DNA of 5,046 bases from Desulfonema limicola (GTDB taxonomy: Bacteria > Desulfobacterota > Desulfobacteria > Desulfobacterales > DYRC01): positions 1 through 5,046 of the forward strand of contig DYRC01000287.1 of NCBI GenBank assembly GCA_020718925.1. Reading direction: 5' to 3'. Below, one piece after another: positions 1-4,943 of this stretch. A program made the position numbers and the translations under genes. Under the pieces are notes generated by a model. It had not been told where the DNA came from, ran no database searches, and saw nothing but the letters and a program-made list of their open reading frames with translations. Each line of letters begins with the position of its first letter. The first letter of the stretch is position 1.

Positions 1-52
1 CAGGGGCTTACCCCTACCATATTGCCGGAAAATATATGATCGGGTACTTATC

Positions 53-104
53 AAAAAAATAAATCCGCTGACGCCCATAGCTCTCAGGCATGAACGTCAG
101 CGGA
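53..104 (-). terminator. Intrinsic terminator of the 841-residue secreted protein gene
   Basis: The arms 95-104 and 64-73 form a perfect 10-bp inverted repeat. On the minus strand the stem extends by five more pairs (90-94 with 74-78, two of them G-U), giving about 15 bp around an 11-nt loop. It is followed by a T-rich run (TTTATTTTTTT, 63 to 53). The extra pairs form only in minus-strand RNA, which fits its place 22 bases past the stop codon of the minus-strand gene. Confidence 0.88.
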
Positions 105-125
105 CATGATTCACGACAAAAACAC

Positions 126-2651
126 CTAATGCGTTTTCAGCGTACCTAAATCCATTTTCCAGTAAAATCCGAACGGATCAGCCGCAACCGGCGTGAAGTT
201 CAGCGTGAACTGATATAACGTTCCCTGAAAAAGAGCCGACGGTATGTTCAACTGAAAGCCTTTCTCTACGGAAATACAGCCCTTCGTGTTACTGTCGCTG
301 TATGCCTTGCCGAATGTGGGAATATCCCCTTTCCAGTAATATGCTGACGGATCAGCCGCAACCGGCGTCAGATTCAGTCTGAATCCGTATTTCGCGCCCT
401 CATATTCCGCACAGAAGATGTCAATCTCATATTTATCGCCGATATTCGCATGACTGTTCTGATGGACAATCACCGATACGGCTGCCGGCGCCGAATATGC
501 TGTTCCGTCATAGATTCTGTAAGTGAAAGAATCCGTGCCGGTAAATCCCTGCTCCGGCGTGTAAATCAGATTCGGGGCTGTGCCGGTGAGTGCGCCGTGC
601 TGAGGCTGTGTTACCACAGAATACGTCAGCGGCTTCATCAGCAGCGTGAAAAAGTCGGAACCCGGATCGATGCCGGTCAGTGCTACGGAAATCGCTTTGT
701 TCATCACGGTGCTGACATACAGGATGTCCGCCACCGGAGCCTGATTGACCGGAGGCGCGTAATATGACGGCTCATAATAAACCGGCACATAACAATCCGA
801 AATCACGGAAGACAGCTTATATGCTGCCGGACTGCCTGCCGCATTGTGCGTCAGTTCCAATGTTCCTGTGAAATTGCCGACCGTGCTTCCCTTGCCGGTA
901 ATCTTGACAACAAGGCTTTTACCCACGGCGATTAAGATTTCGTTCTCCCCCGAAGTCGGTGCTGTGAATGAGAACTTGTCCTTATTCGCGCCGCTGATTT
1001 TGATATTCGTGATTTGCAGCACATCGGAACCCGTGTTCGTAACCGTCAGCGTTGTCGCGGCGTCTGCCGGAGTACACGAAGTCATGCTCAGAGTCCCGTT
1101 GGGAGCAGTAGATGAACTGTACACCGGAGCGGCTGTTACAACGCAACTGAGCGGATATGTCGCAGTAGTATCCCCTGACGGACAACCGCTGCACACCGCA
1201 TCCGCCGCATTGTGCGTTACCGTCAGTGTCCCGGTTACGGTGCCTTTCTCTTTGCCTTTGCAGGTGATTGTGAAAGGCTTGTTTCCCGGACACGCAATAT
1301 CGGCTTTGGTCGGCGTAACCTCGAACCAGCCTGAAGCAAAGCCCGATATGGTCTCAATCGGAAATGCCAAGGAAACACTCAGCGTGCCGGTTCCCGCATT
1401 CGTAACCGTCAGGGTTTTGTCCGCACTTTTCCCTTTGAGCGTTTCAAAACTGATCGATGTGCCTTTGTCCGGTACGGACGCATAAACCGGCGTATCAACA
1501 GCCGCCTTTGTAGTGGCAATCGCCTCCGTGCCTTGCTTTGTTCCGGTCAGGGCAGCAGGAGTTACACCGAAGCAGATAAATTTGCCTTTATCCGCATCAG
1601 TCGGCGTGTAAGTCTTTGATGTTGCGCCGGAAATCGCTGCTTTGCCTGAGCAGCTCGCATCAGTTCCGGTGTACCACTGAAACTTCACAGCCGCAGTGTC
1701 TTCCGCGTCCGCCGGAGTATCAGTATCCTTATAAACGTAACTGCCGGTAAGTTCCTGAGTCAGACAATCGGAGCCGGTAATGCTTGGTGTTGCGGTCGGG
1801 GCGGCATTCGGAAGCCCCATGCAATTCAGCATGTATGTTGCCGGAGTGCCGGCTGCATTGTGATTCACCTTCAACATAGCGGCATATACTCCCATAGCAG
1901 AAGGCGTACATTTTATTGTCAAATCCTGCGCCGCTCCGCCGTCAGCAATGGTCAGAGTTGCAGGAGTTACGCTGAAATCAGCCGCATTTATGCCGGTGAT
2001 TTCTATCTTCGTAACTTTCAGTTCGGCTGTGCCGGTTTCACTGACGCTCAATGGTTTGCTGACAGAAGCACCCACACTCGCGCTTCCTACATTAATAATC
2101 GTACTGCCGGGAGCGGGTGTTGAACTGTAACCGGGAGCGAGACCCGTAACCTTCACCCCCGCCGACATAACCGCCTTTCCCGGAGTCGTGCCGCCTGTTG
2201 CAACCGGAGTAACTTCAAAGTAGAGAAAAGAGCCTATATCCGCAACTGTTGGCGTGTAGGTCAGGCCAGTTCCCACTGCTAATTTACCGGAATCGATTGC
2301 GATGTACCACTTTAAGGTCGAAGTTCCTTCCGCGTCATTCTCCGCATCCGCATAAGTGTAAGTGCCGGTCAATATCTGCCCCACAGCCGCCGTGCCGGTA
2401 ATGCTTACGCCGGTTGCGGTCGGGGCGGCGTTGCTGGTGCAGTCGCCGAAATGAGACTCGCAGGCGGCGAGCGTACAACCAGCCTTGTTAGTATTGAAAT
2501 ACATAGAAGGATCGATGTTTGAGCAAGAGCATAGATTCAACATCACGTCGAACTGAGGAGCGCAGGCAGAGTTTGCCGCCGCAGGCATGATGATAAGCAA
2601 AACCGAGACTATTACTGTGAGGATGGCAGCATGTTTCAGATGTTTTGACAT
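126..2651 (-). CDS. Secreted multi-domain Ig-like / choice-of-anchor-D-like protein, 841 aa
   Basis: This is an exported, probably cell-surface or extracellular protein; its ligand is unknown. The start at 2651 is chosen because AAGGAG lies 7 nt upstream and the first residues form a signal peptide (MSKHLKH, hydrophobic core 8-22, likely cleavage near AANSA at 25-29). A longer frame from 2717 lacks a ribosome binding site and would run through a hairpin. Layout: cysteine-rich segment 30-71 (C30, C41, C43, C59, C64, C71); Ig-like domain about 75-167; choice-of-anchor-D-like domain about 172-278; second Ig-like domain about 282-385; two more anchor-D-like domains about 387-503 and 508-617, each with a late HNAA motif; Tyr/Pro-rich linker 620-635; cadherin-like domain about 636-730 (YTPEQGFTGTDSFTYRI); then two copies of a TPVAADP/YWK module, 737-780 and 798-841. 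No C-terminal membrane anchor or sorting signal is seen. Domain names come from recalled family patterns; a role in adhesion or matrix is inference. Confidence 0.9.
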   Translation of the reverse strand: MSKHLKHAAILTVIVSVLLIIMPAAANSACAPQFDVMLNLCSCSNIDPSMYFNTNKAGCTLAACESHFGDCTSNAAPTATGVSITGTAAVGQILTGTYTYADAENDAEGTSTLKWYIAIDSGKLAVGTGLTYTPTVADIGSFLYFEVTPVATGGTTPGKAVMSAGVKVTGLAPGYSSTPAPGSTIINVGSASVGASVSKPLSVSETGTAELKVTKIEITGINAADFSVTPATLTIADGGAAQDLTIKCTPSAMGVYAAMLKVNHNAAGTPATYMLNCMGLPNAAPTATPSITGSDCLTQELTGSYVYKDTDTPADAEDTAAVKFQWYTGTDASCSGKAAISGATSKTYTPTDADKGKFICFGVTPAALTGTKQGTEAIATTKAAVDTPVYASVPDKGTSISFETLKGKSADKTLTVTNAGTGTLSVSLAFPIETISGFASGWFEVTPTKADIACPGNKPFTITCKGKEKGTVTGTLTVTHNAADAVCSGCPSGDTTATYPLSCVVTAAPVYSSSTAPNGTLSMTSCTPADAATTLTVTNTGSDVLQITNIKISGANKDKFSFTAPTSGENEILIAVGKSLVVKITGKGSTVGNFTGTLELTHNAAGSPAAYKLSSVISDCYVPVYYEPSYYAPPVNQAPVADILYVSTVMNKAISVALTGIDPGSDFFTLLMKPLTYSVVTQPQHGALTGTAPNLIYTPEQGFTGTDSFTYRIYDGTAYSAPAAVSVIVHQNSHANIGDKYEIDIFCAEYEGAKYGFRLNLTPVAADPSAYYWKGDIPTFGKAYSDSNTKGCISVEKGFQLNIPSALFQGTLYQFTLNFTPVAADPFGFYWKMDLGTLKTH
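173..368 (-). repeat. Duplicated C-terminal module of the secreted protein
   Basis: Two blocks of 22 identical bases (173-194 and 347-368) lie 174 bp apart in the same frame and encode the TPVAADP part of two tandem modules (residues 762-768 and 820-826). Each is preceded by F-x-LN and followed by YWKxD. The nearby sequence TTCCAGTAA (revcomp of the YWK region) is also shared. Such near-identity in otherwise diverged modules suggests a recent duplication or gene conversion. Confidence 0.8.
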
Positions 2652-2658
2652 TTTTACT

Positions 2659-2664
2659 CTCCTT
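2659..2664 (-). promoter_or_regulatory. Ribosome binding site that fixes the start of the secreted protein
   Basis: AAGGAG lies 7 nt before the ATG at 2651. The alternative in-frame ATG at 2717 has no comparable site, so this site decides the start. Confidence 0.8.
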
Positions 2665-2670
2665 TGTGAT

Positions 2671-2697
2671 AGTGGGCAACAAAAGGTGTTGCCCACT
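2671..2697 (-). promoter_or_regulatory. Leader hairpin just upstream of the ribosome binding site
   Basis: AGTGGGCAAC and GTTGCCCACT form a perfect 10-bp inverted repeat, extended to 11 bp by an A-T pair, with a 5-nt loop (CCTTT on the minus strand). It ends 6 nt before AAGGAG. No T-run follows it, so it is not a standard terminator. It could be a 5'-UTR stabiliser, a processing stop for the mRNA, or a protein or RNA regulatory site. The inverted repeat is certain; the role is inference. Confidence 0.6.
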
Positions 2698-2723
2698 CTG
2701 TTTAATTGGTTAGACATTTATTC

Positions 2724-2754
2724 AAAATCAACGGAGTTTTACCCCTTTGATTTT
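2724..2754 (-). terminator. A/T-rich hairpin downstream of the 208-residue protein gene; possible terminator
   Basis: AAAATCAA and TTGATTTT (8 bp) enclose GGGG and CTCC, which also pair (one G-U) in minus-strand RNA but mismatch in plus-strand RNA. One mismatch separates the two stems and the loop is TAAAA. It sits about 20 nt after the stop codon at 2774. The T-run is part of the stem, so termination may be weak and readthrough into the next gene is possible. Confidence 0.45.
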
Positions 2755-2773
2755 CGGTATCTGCTTGGCTGTT

Positions 2774-3400
2774 TTAAGGGATTCGAGCAGTGGTTGCAAA
2801 AGCGGTACCAACACAAGCCTCCATCTCTTCACCCGTCGTTATCTGTATGATTGCTCCTGATCCACTGAATAAAGTGGTAAAAACTTCGACACAAACACCC
2901 ACTCCAAAATCACCACCAAACGAAGCAAAAAATTCGATATTCCAACTGTCGCTAACGCTAAGCTCTTCTGTTGATAGATAAATTCCACCCGTCACAGTTA
3001 CGCCCTCTTGGGTGCCAGCACTTATCCCAACCGCTTTATAAGAGAATGATCTGGTTGTATCGGTCGTGCCGCTTACAACACCCAAGTAGCCTTTAAATCC
3101 TACAATAAAAGAATCATCAGTTCCAGTGACCATTCCGATGGTGTTGAACCCCATATTTTCTGCTATCAATTTTAATGCTTCAAACGCTGATGTCACAACA
3201 AGTCCTTCATACTGTTGAGCGGCTTCTTTCCAGTTACCAGACAAAATGGCTTCCGTAATAGCCTCAATTGTCGAGCCAGATGCGCTGATCAAATCTTTCA
3301 GTGCTGCGATCACCTGCCACCAAGAGGTGCCGCTATTTTTCAGGTTAGCCAAATCGGTTAACACCTGTTCTGGACTCTTAGGGTTTCGGATTGTTGTCAT
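2774..3400 (-). CDS. Protein of unknown function, 208 aa, helical N-half and beta-rich C-half
   Basis: I do not recognise this protein. It starts at 3400 with GGAGG 8 nt upstream, a good site. There is no signal peptide or membrane segment. Residues 8-85 look helical (SPEQVLTDLANL, then SWWQVIAALKDLIS). From about 92 on, short beta-like stretches alternate with Gly/Ser/Thr turns: DSFIVGFKGYLGVVSG (96-111), YKAVGISAGTQEGVTVTGGIY (121-141), WNIEFFASFGGDFGVGVCVEVF (153-174) and AIIQITTGEEMEACVGTAFATT (183-204). This looks like a repeated beta-hairpin or barrel-like fold. There are only two cysteines (170 and 196). Base use looks more A/T-rich than in the downstream secreted-protein gene, which may indicate separate acquisition. 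It lies 122 bases upstream of that gene, in the same direction, but a hairpin between them makes an operon uncertain. Secretion by a leaderless route or a toxin/lectin-like role is speculation. Confidence 0.82.
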   Translation of the reverse strand: MTTIRNPKSPEQVLTDLANLKNSGTSWWQVIAALKDLISASGSTIEAITEAILSGNWKEAAQQYEGLVVTSAFEALKLIAENMGFNTIGMVTGTDDSFIVGFKGYLGVVSGTTDTTRSFSYKAVGISAGTQEGVTVTGGIYLSTEELSVSDSWNIEFFASFGGDFGVGVCVEVFTTLFSGSGAIIQITTGEEMEACVGTAFATTARIP

Positions 3401-3408
3401 GATTATAA

Positions 3409-3413
3409 CCTCC
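3409..3413 (-). promoter_or_regulatory. Ribosome binding site of the 208-residue protein
   Basis: GGAGG is 8 nt before the ATG at 3400. This supports the start and shows that the frame is probably translated. Confidence 0.75.
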
Positions 3414-3423
3414 GTCTAAATTG

Positions 3424-3451
3424 TAAATAGCAGATAGCTCGAAACTTTCAA
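3424..3451 (-). promoter_or_regulatory. Weak candidate promoter for the 208-residue protein
   Basis: TTGAAA (3451-3446), a 16-bp spacer ending in TGC, then TATTTA (3429-3424). The -35 matches well (5 of 6), the -10 poorly (3 of 6), and the TGC may act as an extended -10. An overlapping TACAAT at 3425-3420 matches better but would start the RNA on the ribosome binding site. Confidence 0.25.
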
Positions 3452-3560
3452 TTCGTGGCTACCGCACTGATACCGACAGGTAAAATGAGTTAACCTGCGG
3501 TGACTGCTTAAACTTAAAGACCGCCCTGAAATGTGGAGACAGCTTGCTTAAGCCTAACCA

Positions 3561-3612
3561 CTGATTATTCTGATTGCTCTGATTATGCTCACAATCTCGG
3601 CAATCTTTTAAT
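3561..3612. repeat. Degenerate 9-bp-period repeat (CTGATTATT type)
   Basis: On the plus strand CTGATTATT, CTGATTGCT and CTGATTATG follow each other without a gap, then decay in step (CTCACAATC, TCGGCAATC, TTTTAATCC). On the minus strand this reads AATCAG units every 9 nt. Shorter pieces of the same pattern lie at about 3949-3963, across the stop codon of the nuclease-like gene, and at 4883-4888. I read it as a fragment of a dispersed genomic repeat; that part is inference. Confidence 0.6.
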
Positions 3613-3677
3613 CCTGTGAATCATGTTCAGACAGCCTCATTGCCATCATCCCTGAAAATTGTTTAAGTCTGTCCTCC

Positions 3678-3866
3678 TTATTTTTGTAAAGCGGTTGATA
3701 AAAAACAGAAACGCCGACCGCTCTCCTGTGTTAATAGGAGAACAATCGGCGTTGATTCTTTGATAACTATCTGATTTTTCAGTATAAAATTCGTGGGGGG
3801 GGGGCGACTGCAAAGGAGTTTTCTTATTGTCCCGGATAAACCGCTGCCCTGATTTTTATCTTGCAT
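3678..3866 (-). CDS. Doubtful small frame, 62 aa (MQDKNQGSGL...), within the direct repeat
   Basis: I do not recognise it. It begins ATG at 3866 with AGGAGG 8 nt upstream and an A8 run just before that, a very good start context. The first part (DKNQGSGLSGTIRKLLCSR) has an identical counterpart in the second repeat copy from N5 on. After CSRP the frame crosses a run of ten C (G10 on the plus strand), then runs through the terminator hairpin to a stop at 3678. The second copy has only five C and a different tail, so the two copies disagree about the frame after residue 22. With 8 or 11 C, this copy would read RPHEFYTEKSDSYQR, resembling RPHQNQFYIKKPDSYQR of the other copy. So it may be a leader peptide with a slippery tail, a decayed gene, or a non-coding element with a chance frame. 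It lies 85 bases after the nuclease-like gene and may share its mRNA. Confidence 0.35.
   Translation of the reverse strand: MQDKNQGSGLSGTIRKLLCSRPPPTNFILKNQIVIKESTPIVLLLTQESGRRFCFLSTALQK
3700..3753 (-). terminator. Intrinsic terminator, repeat copy 1, closing the nuclease-like unit
   Basis: Arms 3746-3753 / 3710-3717 (8 bp) and 3736-3741 / 3722-3727 (6 bp) are joined by four positions that pair as U-G, U-G, G-C, U-G only in minus-strand RNA. The result is a continuous 18-bp stem with an 8-nt loop (ATTAACAC). It is followed by TCTGTTTTTT. This is a strong intrinsic terminator about 200 nt after the stop of the 289-residue gene, placing the short frame inside its 3' region. Confidence 0.88.
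3702..3854 (-). repeat. Composite direct repeat, copy 1 (box + linker + terminator)
   Basis: Aligned with 4892-5046 in the same orientation, starts 1190 bp apart. The block 3804-3854 is identical over 51 bases to 4996-5046, and both terminator stems are identical. The linker between (about 3754-3803) carries substitutions and indels, including G10 versus G5. The identity stops at the window edge in copy 2, so the true repeat may be longer. Confidence 0.92.
3795..3804. repeat. Ten-G homopolymer tract
   Basis: Ten consecutive G on the plus strand, read as C10 in the short minus-strand frame. The aligned place in repeat copy 2 (4992-4996) has five G. Tracts of this length slip readily in replication and in sequencing, so the count given here may not be fixed. 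Confidence 0.85.
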
Positions 3867-3907
3867 TAAGAAAGCCTCCTTTTTTTTGTTAAATAAAAAG
3901 TATGGAT

Positions 3908-3932
3908 AACATTTACGGGGTGGGGTTGTCAA
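3908..3932 (-). promoter_or_regulatory. Isolated -35-like TTGACA upstream of the short frame
   Basis: A perfect TTGACA (3932-3927) lies about 20 nt after the stop of the nuclease-like gene and about 60 nt before the short frame. No good -10 follows at 16-18 bp (TTATCC or TATCCA at best). It may be a weak promoter giving the repeat its own transcript, or chance. Confidence 0.2.
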
Positions 3933-3951
3933 GGGGATTCTGAACCGCTGA

Positions 3952-4821
3952 TTATGCTGATTTTTTATTCTTAGTTCCCTTCTTTTTTGCAGGCGTTGCT
4001 TTCTTCGGCAGCTTTTTCAGGTAAGCCCTGATTTCTTCAGCAGAAAGCCCTCTGAGTCGTTCCTCTGCGGGAAGTCCTCTGAGTCGTTCCTCTGCGGGAA
4101 ATGCTCCGAATATTTCCTCTGCGGGAAAAGCTTTCACGACTTCTTCCGGCGTCATCATTTTCAGCGCATCCTGTTTTATCTCTTTCCGGAAATCTTCGAT
4201 AGTGTAAGGCATATCAATTATCCTTTCTGTCCTGTATCTGAGAAGCAGACGGTTTATCGCGCTGCTCATCTCATCCAGCTTGCCTCTGTAATGCGAAACA
4301 CCGTACCCCACGCTGTCTCTCACCGCACTGAACATCAGCCACATAGCATTCCGTTTTTCCTTTGAAATCTGAGATGTTACAATGATGCGTATGTCTCTGA
4401 CTCCCCATCGGAGATCGTACACGCCTTCCGTAACCGGCTTGAACGTAACCTGTTTTGTCAGCTTTGCCGGAAACATGGTGCAGACAGCATACAGCCGGAA
4501 ATCCTCTTTCGGAAGAAGTTTCTTCAGAGACGGACTGACCTGTTTGCGGTAATTCACGAAATGCCCGATGAGTTCGTCCGCAGACCAGTCATCGAACGAT
4601 TCCCTGAATGACTTGTAGGAAATCAGATTGTGCTTCGCCATGTTCTCAAATCCGTCCGGCAGCTCATCCGGCATCCGCCCTTCTTTTCTTTCGATGATTA
4701 CGACATCAAGGAACTGCTTTTTCATGGACAGGTCTTTTTCAAGCTCCACTGTATAGGCGGTATCGGTGAAGAAATCGGTCAGCGTTATTCCGAGCAGCCT
4801 GTGCCAGTCGGTGAATTCCAT
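3952..4821 (-). CDS. PD-(D/E)XK-like protein with C-terminal 9-residue repeats, 289 aa (Rpn-like)
   Basis: Probably a member of the PD-(D/E)XK nuclease superfamily, near the Rpn/transposase-associated group, based on recalled family motifs: TDWHRLLG (4-11), TDFFTD (15-20), VELEKDLS (25-32), LDVVIIERK (38-46), HNLISYKS (64-71), DDWSADELIGHFVNYRKQVSPS (77-98), FRLYAVCTMFP (108-118) and GVYDLRWG (133-140). Likely core residues are D39 and K70, with E26 or E28. The usual acidic residue two before the lysine is S68, so catalysis is uncertain. Residues 232-267 hold four 9-residue units (FPAEEIFGA, FPAEERLRG, LPAEERLRG, LSAEEIRAY), followed by a lysine-rich tail (269-288) that may bind nucleic acid. 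There is no signal peptide, so it is cytoplasmic. Start at 4821: AAGGA lies 9 nt upstream behind a strong promoter; the nearer ATG at 4825 is out of frame and stops after 28 codons. The target and role are unknown. Confidence 0.85.
   Translation of the reverse strand: MEFTDWHRLLGITLTDFFTDTAYTVELEKDLSMKKQFLDVVIIERKEGRMPDELPDGFENMAKHNLISYKSFRESFDDWSADELIGHFVNYRKQVSPSLKKLLPKEDFRLYAVCTMFPAKLTKQVTFKPVTEGVYDLRWGVRDIRIIVTSQISKEKRNAMWLMFSAVRDSVGYGVSHYRGKLDEMSSAINRLLLRYRTERIIDMPYTIEDFRKEIKQDALKMMTPEEVVKAFPAEEIFGAFPAEERLRGLPAEERLRGLSAEEIRAYLKKLPKKATPAKKKGTKNKKSA
4049..4127 (-). repeat. 27-bp tandem repeats coding PAEERLRGL units
   Basis: Copies begin at 4049, 4076 and 4103 (period 27). The first two share 25 identical bases in a row (4049-4073 and 4076-4100); the third keeps the last 13. 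A more diverged fourth unit lies to the left. The period is a multiple of 3, so gain or loss of copies keeps the frame and changes only the length of the protein's C-terminal linker. Confidence 0.88.
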
Positions 4822-4830
4822 TCATCTATA

Positions 4831-4835
4831 TCCTT
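4831..4835 (-). promoter_or_regulatory. Ribosome binding site with two overlapping ATG codons
   Basis: AAGGA is 9 nt before the ATG at 4821 and 5 nt before a different-frame ATG at 4825 (ATGAATGG). The 4821 start opens the 289-residue frame; the 4825 start gives a 28-codon frame ending inside the gene. The nearer ATG could lower initiation at the real start. Confidence 0.6.
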
Positions 4836-4848
4836 GTTTCTTTCTTTT

Positions 4849-4877
4849 ATTCTAACCGATAGAAGTTGTGATGTCAA
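4849..4877 (-). promoter_or_regulatory. Sigma-70-type promoter of the nuclease-like gene
   Basis: TTGACA (4877-4872), a 17-bp spacer, then TAGAAT (4854-4849). The -35 is perfect and the -10 matches 5 of 6 at the optimal spacing. The RNA should start near 4842, leaving about 20 nt of leader with the AAGGA site. The promoter begins about 15 bp past the T-run of the upstream terminator, so the unit is insulated from upstream reading. No operator-like repeat was seen over it. Confidence 0.8.
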
Positions 4878-4891
4878 TTACGCTGATTCGG

Positions 4892-4943
4892 AAAACAGAA
4901 ACGCCGACCGCTCTCCTGTGTCAGTAGGAGAACAATCGGCGTT
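4892..4943 (-). terminator. Intrinsic terminator, repeat copy 2
   Basis: The 18-bp minus-strand stem is the same as copy 1 (arms 4926-4943 and 4900-4917), with loop ACTGACAC and a shorter tail, TCTGTTTT. The two copies differ at two loop positions and at no stem position. It should end a minus-strand transcript that begins to the right of the window. Confidence 0.82.

Larger units (their letters stand above)
3414..3677. other. Intergenic stretch without a convincing gene
   Basis: About 260 bases with no supported protein gene. Contents seen: a weak promoter candidate next to the 208-residue gene; a weak nested hairpin near 3461-3501 (ACCG, CAGGT / ACCTG, CGGT); the 9-bp-periodic CTGATT repeat (3561-3612); and an orphan AAGGAGG on the minus strand near 3671-3677, whose nearest ATG is too far away (about 23 nt) and opens a frame of only 13 codons. 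Confidence 0.6.

Noticed and set aside
2..15. Short inverted repeat AGGGG-CTTA-CCCCT
   Set aside because: It has only five base pairs, lies at the window edge and has no T-run, so it cannot be told from chance.
104..114. ACATGATTCAC shared with the opposite strand near 3620
   Set aside because: An 11-base match is expected several times by chance in a window of this size, and nothing around it is shared.
844..1485. Plus-strand open frame of 213 codons
   Set aside because: It lies wholly opposite the repetitive secreted-protein gene, has no ribosome binding site that I can see, and its Val/Pro/Leu-rich sequence is what the antisense of Thr/Gly/Asn-rich Ig repeats gives.
2652..2717. 22-codon N-terminal extension of the secreted protein
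   Set aside because: There is no ribosome binding site before the ATG at 2717. The extension would put a hairpin in the coding region and move the signal peptide inward. The start at 2651 has AAGGAG and an immediate signal peptide.
3561..3612. 9-bp ladder as a CRISPR array or iteron origin
   Set aside because: The units touch each other without spacers, decay quickly, and there is no cas or replication gene nearby.
3653..3677. Orphan AAGGAGG with ATG codons downstream on the minus strand
   Set aside because: The spacing to the first ATG is about 23 nt and the frame is only 13 codons, ending in the 9-bp repeat. It is not a supportable gene.
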